In this document: piece by piece, positions 27,914 to 38,204 of the stretch
Layout: the number at the start of each line of letters is the position of its first letter
Position numbering within the stretch: position 1 is the stretch's first letter
NCBI RefSeq assembly: GCF_030408555.1
Contig: NZ_CP047048.1
Span: 558,001 to 622,000 of the forward strand
Origin: Corynebacterium aurimucosum
Lineage (GTDB): Bacteria > Actinomycetota > Actinomycetes > Mycobacteriales > Mycobacteriaceae
Direction: 5' to 3'
Length of the DNA stretch: 64,000 bases
Program-made: the position numbers and the translations under genes
The notes under the pieces: generated by a model
Databases searched by the model: none
What the model was told of the DNA's origin: nothing
Seen by the model: the letters and a program-made list of their open reading frames with translations, nothing else

Positions 27914-29050
27914 ATGACGAACCCCAACCAGTTTGGTGAGAACGCCGACAACAGCGATAGCAACGTGGGCGATAACAGCTTTAACGGTTCCCACGGCGAG
28001 AACTCTGGGAACGATAACTTCGGTAGCTTTGGCGGCTACGGCAGCCCCCAGTCCAACAAGGATAGCTCGGCGTCTGGCTGGAATGCCCAGGATTCGAACT
28101 CCGGCTTTGGCTGGGGTGGCCAGGCAGGATACGGCGATTACTCCGAGAACTCCGCTGAGACTTCCTCGTTTGGTAGCGCCTCTTCCCAGGATTCGCAGCC
28201 GGACACTGACCGCGAAGCTAAGGACAGCACGTTTAGCGAAGGCTTTGCTTCTGCTGAGCCCGCATCCGAGTCCGCTAAGGACCAGGACACCCACTCCACC
28301 CAGGACTCCTTTGGCGCCTCCTATGCTTCCTACAACACCGATAGTGGTGCTGGCGCCGAGCATGCCGCTGAGTCGACGAACTCGAACCAGAGCCACAGCG
28401 ACAACGGCTACGGCACTAACGGCTATGGCAACGACTGCTTTGGCGGTGGTGCGCAGACGGAATCCAACCAGGGCCATGGCTTTGGGCAGCAGTCAAGCAA
28501 TGGTTTCGGTAGCCAGGCCTCTCACTCCAACTCCACGTCCGGTTTTGGTAGCTACTCCCAGCAGAACCAGGGCTTCGGTGCACAGGAGCAGCAAGGTTTC
28601 GGCTCCCAAGGACAGCAAGGTTTCGGCACCCAGGAGCAGCAGGGCTTTGGCCAGCAGAACTCGCCCTTTGCGGCCTCCCCGCAGAATCAGTACCCGCAGC
28701 AGGCTGCGCCGAATGGCGGTTCTTCCAAGGGCACGGGATTCTTCAAGGCGCTGTTTGACTTCTCTTTCAGCAACTTTATCACCCTGAAGTTCTCGTCCTT
28801 CATTTATATGCTGCTCGTCATTTTGTCAGCAGTCTTCTGGGTAGGAACGATCCTCTTCTCCTTCGCGTTTTTCGCTGATAGCGTTCTTTTGGGAATCCTT
28901 GCGTTCCTCGGTGCTGTGATCTTCGGCGGAATCACCTTCCTTTTTTACGTCATCCAGTTCCGATTGATCTTGGAGTTCTTCGTGGCAAACATCCGCACCG
29001 CGCAGAACACCGGCGATCTGGTTGCCAAGGCGGATGGCGATAAGGCTTAA
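27914..29050 (+). CDS. DUF4282 membrane protein with long Gln/Gly/Asn/Ser-rich N-terminus
   Basis: 378 residues. About residues 1-270 are low complexity, rich in Asn, Ser, Gly and later Gln/Phe/Gly, with repeats of the QGFG-x-QEQ type (about 214-252). Composition resembles prion-like, phase-separating segments. The last ~110 residues (FFKALFDFSFSNFITLKFSSFIYML ... FFVANIRTAQNT) form a DUF4282 domain with two transmembrane helices. The ATG follows AAGGTCTAAGGA. No known function; the cytosolic N-terminal tail could act as a scaffold. A strong terminator follows. Confidence 0.82.
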   Translation: MTNPNQFGENADNSDSNVGDNSFNGSHGENSGNDNFGSFGGYGSPQSNKDSSASGWNAQDSNSGFGWGGQAGYGDYSENSAETSSFGSASSQDSQPDTDREAKDSTFSEGFASAEPASESAKDQDTHSTQDSFGASYASYNTDSGAGAEHAAESTNSNQSHSDNGYGTNGYGNDCFGGGAQTESNQGHGFGQQSSNGFGSQASHSNSTSGFGSYSQQNQGFGAQEQQGFGSQGQQGFGTQEQQGFGQQNSPFAASPQNQYPQQAAPNGGSSKGTGFFKALFDFSFSNFITLKFSSFIYMLLVILSAVFWVGTILFSFAFFADSVLLGILAFLGAVIFGGITFLFYVIQFRLILEFFVANIRTAQNTGDLVAKADGDKA

Positions 29051-29085
29051 AAGTCACTCTCCGCGCTGCTGTAGGGCAGACAAAC

Positions 29086-29125
29086 AAATCCCGCGGCCTC
29101 AGTATTCGAGGTCCGCGGGATTTTT
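29086..29125. terminator. Strong terminator between the DUF4282 gene and the DUF3151 gene
   Basis: AAATCCCGCGG(C)CTC and GAG(G)TCCGCGGGATTT form a stem of about 15 bp, loop AGTATTC, with TTTTT at its 3' end on the plus strand and AAATT on the other. It serves the plus-strand DUF4282 gene and may also end the convergent transcript. Confidence 0.88.
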
Positions 29126-29200
29126 CTATGCAGGGGCCGCCGCGGTTTACGCGGCGAGCAGAGTGGCGTTGTTCCTAGCCAGTCGGGCTGGCCGAGCTGC

Positions 29201-29617
29201 TTAGTCCAGCAGCGCGGCGACGGACTCGGGGTCGGCGTCGGAAAGCATCTGGCGGATGCGGTCATACTCCGCGTCCTCACCGATGGCCTTTGCAGCATGG
29301 CCCAGAGCGGCAATCGCGCGCAGCACACCCTGGTTGGGCTCGTGGGAGAAGGGGACAGGGCCCCAGCCCTTCCAACCATTGCCGCGCAGGCGGTCGAGGC
29401 TGCGGTGGTAGCCGGTACGCGCATAGGCGTAGGCGGTGATGAAAGCGGTGGGCTCAGCACCCTTGTTCTTGTCTAGTTCCTGTTCCGCCAGCAGAGCCCA
29501 GAGCAGCGGGGAATCCGGGTGGGTGACAATTCCTGCGGTGAGATCGGAGGTACTGTCAGCACCCGGATCGGCGGGCAGCTTGATGGGCGGGGGAGCGAGC
29601 ATATCTTTCATTTCCAT
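29201..29617 (-). CDS. DUF3151-family protein
   Basis: 138 residues. Recognised from the family pattern MLAPPPIKLPAD at the start and FITAYAYARTGYHRSLDRLRGNGWKGWGPVPFSHEPNQGVLRAIAALGHAA in the centre, conserved across mycolic-acid actinobacteria; TPR-like helices are likely. Its role is unknown. The start at 29617 or 29611 (MKDML) cannot be decided. The gene lies downstream of the maf/accE/dtsR group on the same strand, 104 bp after maf. Confidence 0.8.
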   Translation of the reverse strand: MEMKDMLAPPPIKLPADPGADSTSDLTAGIVTHPDSPLLWALLAEQELDKNKGAEPTAFITAYAYARTGYHRSLDRLRGNGWKGWGPVPFSHEPNQGVLRAIAALGHAAKAIGEDAEYDRIRQMLSDADPESVAALLD

Positions 29618-29721
29618 GCCGCCCCACTCTAGCCATGTGGCGCCACGGCCACCAGAGGGGGCGAACCTTGAAAGGGGCGAACCTGGAAGGTTCGCCCGGA
29701 ACTAGAAGGGCTCGCCCAGAA

Positions 29722-30318
29722 TTAGTGCTGAGCCCAGAAATCGGAAACGTTGAGCCCAAAGAAATACAGCGCGCGGCGCAGCACTGGTAGCGAAAGGCCG
29801 ATAACGGAGGAGGGATCGCCCTCAATGCGGTCGATGAACCAGCCGCCGAGGGCTTCCAAGGTAAAGGCGCCGGCGCATTCGAGTGGCTCGCCGGTGCGGG
29901 CGTAGGCCTCGATATCGGCGTTCGAAGCCTGGGCAAAGTGCACCGTCGTGCGCGAGGCTTCTACGAAGCGCTTATCGCCCCGCAGCACGCAATGGCCGGT
30001 GATGAGCTCCGCGGCGCGCCCGGCCTGCGCGTGCCAGCGCTCCACGGTGGCCTCGGGGGTATGGGGTTTGCCTTGGAGGGAGCCGTCGAGAAGCAGCATG
30101 GAATCCCCGCCCACCACGACGTCCTCGGGATAGTCAGGAGCAATAGCCTCTGCCTTAGCAGTAGCCAGCGCACAGACGATCTCGGCGGGCTCAGCACCCG
30201 CCAGGCGCTCCTCGATGGCCCGCTCATCCACGTGGGCCGGGGCGATGACGGGTTCCACGCCCGCACCCCGCAGGATGGACAGGCGGGAGGGGGACTGGGA
30301 AGCTAGAACCAGGCGCAT
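29722..30318 (-). CDS. maf: Maf-family nucleoside triphosphate pyrophosphatase
   Basis: 198 residues from ATG 30318, where the signature MRLVLASQSPSRLSIL begins; the longer frame upstream would run into accE. GGDSMLLLDG (about residues 72-81) and the later 'FTLEALGGWFIDRIEGDPSSVIGLSLP' are family motifs. Maf enzymes hydrolyse dTTP/UTP or modified NTPs and help prevent misincorporation. It starts four bases after the accE stop, so it belongs to the dtsR2-accE-maf transcription unit. Confidence 0.94.
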   Translation of the reverse strand: MRLVLASQSPSRLSILRGAGVEPVIAPAHVDERAIEERLAGAEPAEIVCALATAKAEAIAPDYPEDVVVGGDSMLLLDGSLQGKPHTPEATVERWHAQAGRAAELITGHCVLRGDKRFVEASRTTVHFAQASNADIEAYARTGEPLECAGAFTLEALGGWFIDRIEGDPSSVIGLSLPVLRRALYFFGLNVSDFWAQH

Positions 30319-30322
30319 GCGC

Positions 30323-30517
30323 TTAGTAGTAGCGGACGTTGCGGAAGGCGGACGGGTTGAATACGTCACCCGGCTGGCCCCACAGGTCGCGCTCGGAGCG
30401 GATATCGGCGGCCTTGGCGCGCGCCTCAGAGTCGAGCTGGCTGAGCACCGTGGACAGGGCCGCCACCTCAGCGTCGGTGGGGTTGCCGCGCAGAACGGTA
30501 AACAGGGAAGCGGTCAT
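30323..30517 (-). CDS. accE: Acyl-CoA carboxylase epsilon subunit
   Basis: 64 residues: MTASLFTVLRGNPTDAEVAAL, then a helix, ending in LWGQPGDVFNPSAFRNVRYY. The opening 'VLRGNPTDEE' and the 'W ... P ... W/FR' tail are the marks of the small AccE subunit that stabilises actinobacterial acyl-CoA carboxylases by bridging AccBC/AccA3 and AccD. It is placed between dtsR2 and maf on the same strand with gaps of 10 and 4 bp. Confidence 0.9.
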   Translation of the reverse strand: MTASLFTVLRGNPTDAEVAALSTVLSQLDSEARAKAADIRSERDLWGQPGDVFNPSAFRNVRYY

Positions 30518-30527
30518 AGGGAAACCT

Positions 30528-31859
30528 CTACAAAACGATATTGCCGTGTTTCTTCGGCAGGGTTGGAATAATCTTGCGATCCAGTAGGCGCAGGCCCTCG
30601 ATGAGGGAGCCGCGGGTGGCTGCCGGGGTAATGACGGAATCGACGAGACCACGCTCAGCGGCCTGGTACGGGGTCAGGTAGGCGGCGGCCTCCTCCTCGC
30701 TCAGCTCTAGCTCTGCGGCCAGTGCAGGGGCATCGGCCACTGAGATCTCGGCCGTCGGCCACGCATAGGACAGGTCCGCACCGAGTTCCTTGGAGCCGAA
30801 AGCGATGTAGCCGGTGCCGTGCGCGCGGCGGACGATGACACTGATCTTGCCTACGCTCGCCGCGGAGTAGGCGTGCACCAGCTTGGCCAGCGCTGCCTTC
30901 TCCACATCCAGCGCCGGGGAGTCGACGAACTCGATAATGGGGGTATTGAAGGCATCGCAGAGGCGGATGAAACGCGCGGCCTTAGCGGCAGCTTCCGCAT
31001 CGAAGGAGTCGCGGTTGGCGATGATGCCCACGGTGCGGCCCTCCACGCGACCGAAGCCGGTGAAGACACCGCGCACCTGGGCGCCGAGCTCGAAAACATC
31101 CTCGCAGGTGGCGGTGACCACGTCGGCGAGATCGACGGCGCCGTCATCTCCCACGAGGGTATCGAGGGCGTGGTCGGCGTCGGTAATGTTCTCCTCCACA
31201 GAGCCCGCAACGATGGTGGCCTCGGTGCGGGGAGCGGCGGCACGGTTATTGGAAGGCAGGTAGGAGAGCACGCGCTTGGCGACGTTCACCTCGTGCTCCC
31301 CATCCGCCTGCAGGTCACCGTCCGGAGCAATGACGACATCCGACAGCGCGGCTACGAGCGAGGCCTCCTTGGAGTCCGCGTAGACTGCCGTGACCTGCGG
31401 GATGAGGCCGGAAGCGGTGGTGGCGCGGGCCAGGATGCGGGCCTGCATGGCGGAGGAGACAATGCCCTCCTGGGCGCGGGGCTTATCGCTGGCGACGAGT
31501 GCGACGATGGGCACGCCGGTCTTAATGGCCAGGTCATAAAGCTTGGTGACCTTTTCGCCATAGACCTCGCCCATGGTGCCGTCGAAAAGCGAGGCGTCCT
31601 GCGCATAGGCGCAGACCTTGCGGCCATCGACAGTGCCGAAGCCGGTGACGACGCCATCGGTGTAAGGACGGATGTGCTCGCGGCCGAACTCGGTGGAGCG
31701 GTGGCGAGCGAGCGCGTCGGTCTCCACGAAGGATCCGGCGTCAAAGAGCGCCTCGATGGCGCTGCGGGCCGCAGGAACCTCTCCCTGCGGCGCTCGGGAC
31801 TCGGTGAGCTTGGCGCTCAGGTCCTCGATCTTGCCAGCGGTCGTCTTCAAGTCAGTCAT
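30528..31859 (-). CDS. dtsR2: Acyl-CoA carboxylase carboxyltransferase paralogue DtsR2, degenerate N-domain
   Basis: 443 residues, roughly 94 shorter than its neighbour DtsR1 (537). N- and C-terminal ends align well with DtsR1 (GSFVETDALARHRSTEFG, LPKKHGNIVL), but the N-domain oxyanion loops differ: DtsR1 has [14 protein letters not shown] and [11 protein letters not shown], whereas here the corresponding stretches are VASDKPRAQEGIVSS and SKEASLVAALSD. The C-domain lacks the [10 protein letters not shown] loop (reads DSPALDVEKA). The protein is therefore unlikely to be an ordinary catalyst and may be structural. Followed 10 bp later by accE. Confidence 0.85.
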   Translation of the reverse strand: MTDLKTTAGKIEDLSAKLTESRAPQGEVPAARSAIEALFDAGSFVETDALARHRSTEFGREHIRPYTDGVVTGFGTVDGRKVCAYAQDASLFDGTMGEVYGEKVTKLYDLAIKTGVPIVALVASDKPRAQEGIVSSAMQARILARATTASGLIPQVTAVYADSKEASLVAALSDVVIAPDGDLQADGEHEVNVAKRVLSYLPSNNRAAAPRTEATIVAGSVEENITDADHALDTLVGDDGAVDLADVVTATCEDVFELGAQVRGVFTGFGRVEGRTVGIIANRDSFDAEAAAKAARFIRLCDAFNTPIIEFVDSPALDVEKAALAKLVHAYSAASVGKISVIVRRAHGTGYIAFGSKELGADLSYAWPTAEISVADAPALAAELELSEEEAAAYLTPYQAAERGLVDSVITPAATRGSLIEGLRLLDRKIIPTLPKKHGNIVL

Positions 31860-31918
31860 GGGACACTAGTGTAATACAGTGCGTCTTCTGTACTAATCTG
31901 TGCCGATCCGAGTGCGCG

Positions 31919-33532
31919 CTAAAGCGGGATGTTGCCGTGCTTGCGTGCCGGGCGGGCCACATTCTTGTCCGTGAAGAAGCGCAGATTTTTGGCGATTGCA
32001 CTGCGGGTTTCAGAGGGGAGAATGACGGCGTCGATAAGCCCGCGCTCCGCTGCCTTATACGGGTTGAGCATGTGGTCTTCGTATTCGCGCTCGAAGGACT
32101 TGGTCAGTTCAGCTACGTCGAGGCCCTTCTCGTGGGCAGCCTTGATCTCCTTGCGGTAGATAAAACCGACGGCGCCGGCAGCGCCCATGACCGCGATCTG
32201 GGCGGTGGGCCAAGCCAGGTTGACGTCCGCTCCCAGTCCCTTGGAGCCCATCACACAGTAAGCGCCGCCGTAGGCCTTGCGCAGGGTGACGGTGATCTTC
32301 GGAACGGTGGCTTCGGCGTAGGCGTAGAGCAGCTTGGCGCCGCGGCGCAGGATGCCATCGTGTTCCTGGTCGGCGCCGGGGAGGAAGCCGGGGACGTCGA
32401 CCAACATGATGATCGGGATATTAAAGGCATCGCAGGTGCGCACGAAGCGCGCGGCCTTCTCCGAAGAATTGATGTCGAGGCAGCCGGCGAAGACCTGGGG
32501 CTGGTTGGCCACGAACCCCACGGTGCGCCCTTCGATGCGGCCGAAGGCGGTGACCACGTTATCGGCGCGGTCGGCTTGGATCTCCAGGAAATCGCCGTCA
32601 TCGGTGAGAGCCTCGATGATCTCCTTGACGTCATAGGGCTGGTTCGGGGAATCCGGGATGATGCTATCCAGCACGAGGTCGTCGACGGTTTCTTCGCCCA
32701 GCTCCTCGTAGGGCTCAACCGGGGTCAGCTGGCGGTTATTGGAGGGCAGGTAGGTCAGTAGGTCGTGTACCCAATCGAGCGCTTCCTCGTCGCTAGAAGC
32801 GGTGTAGTGCGAGGTGCCGGACTTATGCATGTGGACGCCGGCGCCGCCGAGTTCTTCCTGGCTGACTTCTTCGCCGGTGACGGTCTTGATGACATCTGGT
32901 CCGGTAACGAACATCTTGGACTTCTCATCCACCATCACCACGAAGTCGGTCAGTGCGGGGGAGTAGGCGTTGCCGCCGGCGCAAGCACCCATGATGACGG
33001 AGATTTGTGGGACGACGCCGGAGGCCTTGACGTTCTGGTAGAAGGTCTTGGCAATCCAGTCCAGGGACACGGCGCCATCCTGGATGCGGGCGCCGGCGCC
33101 CTCGTACAGTCCGATGAGCGGGCGGCCGGTGGTGATGGACAGCTCCATGATCTTGATCATCTTCTCGCCGTAGACTTCGCCGAGGGCACCGCCGAAGACG
33201 GTTCCGTCCTGGGAGAAGATGCAGACCTCGCGGCCATCGATGGTGCCCCAGCCGGTGACGATGCCATCGGTGAGCGGGCGCTTCTTGCCCATCCCGAAGT
33301 CCGTGGTGCGGTGCACGGCGAGCATGTCGGTCTCCACGAAGGAGCCTTCATCGAGGAGGTAGTCCAAGCGCTCCCGGGCTGTGAGGCGGCCCTGGGCGTG
33401 GACCTTGTCGTGGGCTTTTGCACCCATGGGCTGCGCCGCTGCTTCGCGACGCCTCTTCAGTTCAGCGATCTTGCCTGCGGTGGTGTCGGCGCTCAGGGAG
33501 TCAAGCTCCGACAAATGTGAGGAAATAGTCAT
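31919..33532 (-). CDS. accD1: Acetyl-CoA carboxylase carboxyltransferase subunit AccD1 (DtsR1)
   Basis: 537 residues of the crotonase-fold carboxyltransferase. N-domain: [32 protein letters not shown] (oxyanion loop, about residue 145) and [16 protein letters not shown]-domain: [38 protein letters not shown] with GSKGLGAD. Ends in ARKHGNIPL as acyl-CoA carboxylase beta chains do. With AccBC and AccE it makes malonyl-CoA for fatty and mycolic acid synthesis; in C. glutamicum dtsR1 is needed for fatty acid supply and is linked to glutamate secretion. DtsR2 follows 59 bp downstream. Confidence 0.96.
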   Translation of the reverse strand: MTISSHLSELDSLSADTTAGKIAELKRRREAAAQPMGAKAHDKVHAQGRLTARERLDYLLDEGSFVETDMLAVHRTTDFGMGKKRPLTDGIVTGWGTIDGREVCIFSQDGTVFGGALGEVYGEKMIKIMELSITTGRPLIGLYEGAGARIQDGAVSLDWIAKTFYQNVKASGVVPQISVIMGACAGGNAYSPALTDFVVMVDEKSKMFVTGPDVIKTVTGEEVSQEELGGAGVHMHKSGTSHYTASSDEEALDWVHDLLTYLPSNNRQLTPVEPYEELGEETVDDLVLDSIIPDSPNQPYDVKEIIEALTDDGDFLEIQADRADNVVTAFGRIEGRTVGFVANQPQVFAGCLDINSSEKAARFVRTCDAFNIPIIMLVDVPGFLPGADQEHDGILRRGAKLLYAYAEATVPKITVTLRKAYGGAYCVMGSKGLGADVNLAWPTAQIAVMGAAGAVGFIYRKEIKAAHEKGLDVAELTKSFEREYEDHMLNPYKAAERGLIDAVILPSETRSAIAKNLRFFTDKNVARPARKHGNIPL

Positions 33533-33668
33533 GTTTCGACAGTGTAGAGAAGTTTTGCACAGGAATGTATAGCGGCGATCGGGTGATTTCTCTCACAATT
33601 GACGTTTGTGCAGGTAGATGGGGTGGGAAAAGTGAGGGTTTTCTCGCATACGGCGTGTTGGGTGCATG

Positions 33669-34523
33669 CTAACCGTCCTTGCCACCTTGCTCAGTTCCAA
33701 GGGCGCTGTGCAGGCGAGCAACGTGTAGGGCAATGTAGGCGAGCTCATTGTCATTAATGGCATGACCTTGACCTTCCAATTTGGAACGGACGAGACGAGC
33801 AATGCGCACTGCTGCAGCATCATCGTGTTCGATAGCCGCAAGCATGGAGTGCAATGGTGCGTCAGCTTCCCGGCTCGGGGAATGTAAACGTGCGAAGAGA
33901 TACCGCAGGTGCGTAACGAATCGTGTGACCGTGGGGGAGCTGGGGCGAAGGTGGCACTGAAGCTCGGAAGAGACCAAGTCGAGAAGAGCAGAGATTTCCT
34001 TCGTGGTGTTTTCTGCCTTGGTCATATCCCCATCCACAAACTGGGCGTTGATGAAATGCATCGCTACGGCGGCGGCTTCATCGCGGGCTAGACGGACGCT
34101 AGTGGCTTTCTCTACTTGGTCGAGGAGCTTTAATCCCAGCTCAAATTCCTCTGGGTACAAAGTGGATACTTCCCACATCAATGGGTAGCTGAATTCGATT
34201 CCGCTTTCTTCGCGTTCGATTGCGAAAGAAATATGATCTGCTAGGCCTAAAACTAAAAGCTGTGTTTCGCTGACCTGAGAGTGCGTGTTTACGAAATTTA
34301 CAACAAGATTGACTATGTCTAGCGGGAGATCAGAGAGTAGTGCGGTGAGGTTTGCGATGGGGTGAGCGGAGCTTGGGCGGAATACTTGCTCCACAGCATC
34401 ATCCTGGATTTCATCGCCAAGCTTTCGACCGAAACCAATCCCCTTGCCCAAGCAGATAGCTTGAGTACCTTGTGCGTCGGTACAGAGCACAGCGTTGTTG
34501 TTAAGTGCGCGGATGACATCCAT
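33669..34523 (-). CDS. bglG: BglG/LicT-family antiterminator
   Basis: 284 residues. N-terminal RNA-binding (CAT) domain (MDVIRALNNNAVLC ... GKGIGFGRKLGD), then two PTS-regulation domains with phosphorylatable histidines: PRD1 (about residues 70-170, including NTHS and LADH) and PRD2 (about 180-280, with AMHFINAQ and ALHVARLH). Such proteins bind a RAT stem-loop and stop a terminator forming. That RAT is visible at 38104-38135 in front of bglF. Last gene of the bgl group. The permease that would normally control it through phosphorylation is interrupted here. Confidence 0.93.
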   Translation of the reverse strand: MDVIRALNNNAVLCTDAQGTQAICLGKGIGFGRKLGDEIQDDAVEQVFRPSSAHPIANLTALLSDLPLDIVNLVVNFVNTHSQVSETQLLVLGLADHISFAIEREESGIEFSYPLMWEVSTLYPEEFELGLKLLDQVEKATSVRLARDEAAAVAMHFINAQFVDGDMTKAENTTKEISALLDLVSSELQCHLRPSSPTVTRFVTHLRYLFARLHSPSREADAPLHSMLAAIEHDDAAAVRIARLVRSKLEGQGHAINDNELAYIALHVARLHSALGTEQGGKDG

Positions 34524-34534
34524 AGATTTAGGGT

Positions 34535-34589
34535 ACAGGGCACGGTAACGCAGACTTGAAAGGTGCAGTCGTACGTGACCGTGCCCTGT
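34535..34589 (-). terminator. Long hairpin between bglA and bglG
   Basis: ACAGGGCACGGT (34535-34546) and ACCGTGCCCTGT (34578-34589) form a perfect 12-bp stem with an inner loop. No U-run follows on the minus strand, but it is likely to reduce read-through from bglA into bglG or stabilise bglA mRNA. No second RAT was found. Confidence 0.6.
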
Positions 34590-34606
34590 CTTAGGAGGTG
34601 AGATTG

Positions 34607-36046
<1,440 letters not shown>

Positions 36047-38002
36047 TTACTTGGCTCCTTCTGCGTGAGTCTGGTTCGAGGACTTGGCTTCAACGGCCAT
36101 GAGCTCGTTTCCATGAGTGGTACGGGTTGATGGATGGATGATGACATCAGCGAACTTTTTCGTATTCGTGATGATCACTGGCGTAGTGAGGGAATAGCCC
36201 GCTTGGGTAATCAATTGAGCATCAAATTCAACCAATAAGTCTCCTTCTTCGACGCGCTGTCCCTTTGTAACGTGACTGGTGAATGGCTTTCCCTTGAGCG
36301 CGACCGTGTCTAGGCCGATGTGGACCAGAACTTCAACGCCGTCATCTGAAATGATCCCTACAGCGTGTTTGGATGGAAGGACTGTCGCAACAGTGCCATC
36401 GAAGGGCGCGTAAACCTTGTTGTCGGTCGGTTCTACGGCCACGCCCTCGCCCATGGTGCCCTGTGCAAAGACCGGATCGTCCACCTCGTTAAGAGCGAGA
36501 ACTGTGCCAGTCACAGGGCTTGAGATGTGGAAGACGGTCTCTTTTTGGGAGAGCTGGTTGTGGTATTCAGCGGATGCGGCATCGGAGTCGGGGGAGCTGT
36601 CGGTTGCTTCGGCAGGGGCCTCGGCGAGCACATCCGTGAAACCAACAAAGTAGACGCCGATGACGGCTCCGAAGAATGCTACAGCGCAGCCAATAATCTC
36701 TCCCATGAGCGAGTTCGTTCCAGGTTCGTAGGCATTCATGATGGTGAGCACGCCAGGTAGTCCTGCATAGACGTATTGCAGGGAACCGAAGAGGGACACC
36801 ACAATGGCGCCTGCCGCACCCGCGACACAGCCCACAATGAATGGCTTCTTTAGGCGGAGTGTAACGCCATAAATAGCGGGTTCAGTGATGCCGAAGACGC
36901 CGGTCAGGGAAGCGGATGCGGCGACCTTCTTCATTTCGGGGCTGCGAGACTTGAGGAAGACTCCGAAGGCCGCTCCAACCTGAGCAATCACCGCAGCGGT
37001 CTGGAAGGCCTGGAAGGGGTCTGAGCCATACTGTTCAAAGTTTGCGAGGACCATTGGGGTAACGCCCCAGTGCACACCAAAAATGACGATTACCTGCCAG
37101 AAACCACCTACCATGGCTGCGGCGACAGGGGGAGCAACATCGACCAACCAGTTGAAACCGTCTGCAATGAGAATTGCGCCCTGGTTGGATAGAGGGCCAA
37201 TAATCAGAACAGTGAGTGGCACGGCGATGATGAGGCAGAACAGCGGGGTAAACAGCTGCGTGATGACCTCAGGTAGGTGCTTCCGGAAAAACCTTTCGAG
37301 GTAAGACAATCCCTACACGACGAAAAGGGGTGGAAGCACAGTTGAGGTGTATGTGGTCTCGCTCAATCCAAAACCGAAAAGCGAAATGTGTTCGCCCTCG
37401 GCCACACGTGAGGCAATGTCGGCCATTTCTGGGGCGACGAGAGCGCCAACGGCGGCGACAGAGATGAATGTGTTGGTCTTGAAGAATTGCGAGGCGGTGA
37501 TCGCGATGAGGATGGGGAGGAAAGTAAAAGGCGCCCAGCTCATGAGCGAGAAAATCTCGTATGTACCTGTCTCACCAAACTCCGGCCAGGCGGCAGTGAT
37601 GAGGATGAGCGCACCTTGGATAAGGCCCGCTGCGGCGAGTACGTAAATGAAGGGGGCAAAGACCGCCGACATCATAGCGATGATGCGGTTCATGAGGGTG
37701 GGTTTATTGTCCTCGTCATCAATCTGCTGTTCATTAGGATCGATTCCTAGCTGATCAATGGCAGCTTCGTAGACCTCTCCCACGCGGTTGCCGATGACGA
37801 TTTGGAACTGCCCTCCCTTCTCGACGGTTGTGATGACGCCGGGCAGATTCTCAATCTTGGTGTGGGCGTCTTCGGGAGTGCTCTTCAGGACAAGGCGCAG
37901 GCGAGTGGCGCACCGAGCAATTCCTGTGATGTTAGATGGCCCGCCGACCAAAGTGATGATGTCGTGGGCAAGCTTTGGATAATCACGCACCGAGGCGGTC
38001 AT
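36047..38002 (-). pseudogene. bglF: PTS beta-glucoside permease EIIBCA interrupted by one amber codon
   Basis: Read through, 651 residues: EIIB with phospho-acceptor Cys in IARCATRLRL (about 26-35), EIIC with about eight to ten membrane helices, and EIIA with phospho-acceptor His in VLVHIGLDTVAL (about 560). At 37313-37315 an in-frame TAG follows TTC-GTC-GTG; the flanking PPLFVV and GLSYLERFF join perfectly, so it looks like TGG to TAG. The downstream part could restart at TTG 37309 but has no good ribosome site, and the split falls inside EIIC. Without suppression, no functional transporter is expected. No other lesion was seen, suggesting a recent event (or sequencing error). Confidence 0.9.
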
Positions 38003-38047
38003 GATGTCCTCACTTTCGTTCTTAGGCTTTCGAAAAGTCCCAAAACG

Positions 38048-38135
38048 AAAAAGACTCGCGAGAGCAATGAAGCTGAAGTCCCTTTCGTTAAAGGGGATTC
38101 CGCTTCAGGTTCTTGCCTCTTGCGAGTAACAGGCC
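38048..38135 (-). promoter_or_regulatory. RAT antiterminator overlapping an intrinsic terminator, upstream of bglF
   Basis: On the minus strand, CCTGTTACTCGCAAGAGG, then CAAGAACCTGAA (38132-38103) fits the ribonucleic antiterminator consensus (xTGTTACT ... GGCAAAACCTxAA) of BglG/LicT systems. The same ACTCGCAAGAG arm (38128-38118) also pairs with CTCTCGCGAGT (38063-38053) to make a long terminator stem with inner GAAGC/GCTTC and CCCTTT/AAAGGG helices, followed by CTTTTTCGTTTT. The two folds exclude each other. It lies 46 bp before the bglF start. Confidence 0.88.
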
Positions 38136-38153
38136 TGATAGCCGATATGTGAC

Positions 38154-38190
38154 ACTATAGCCCCTCTTGTGGCAGGGCACAAGAGGGGCT
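38154..38190 (-). promoter_or_regulatory. Candidate bgl promoter embedded in a 13-bp inverted repeat
   Basis: TTGTGC (38182-38177), a 17-bp spacer and TATAGT (38159-38154) make a good -35/-10 pair that would start transcription just upstream of the RAT. The -35 and spacer lie inside a perfect inverted repeat, AGCCCCTCTTGTG (38159-38171) and CACAAGAGGGGCT (38178-38190), which could be a repressor operator or, alternatively, the terminator of the gene ending at 38205 (no T-run follows). Confidence 0.55.
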
Positions 38191-38204
38191 AGCTGTGACG
38201 TGGA

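Noticed and set aside
37309..37311. TTG 37309 as a genuine start of a separate EIICA protein
   Set aside because: The split is inside EIIC, and no convincing ribosome site lies upstream.
38159..38190. 13-bp palindrome as a simple terminator only
   Set aside because: No T-run follows, and a good -35/-10 pair overlaps it, so I list it as regulatory with doubt.
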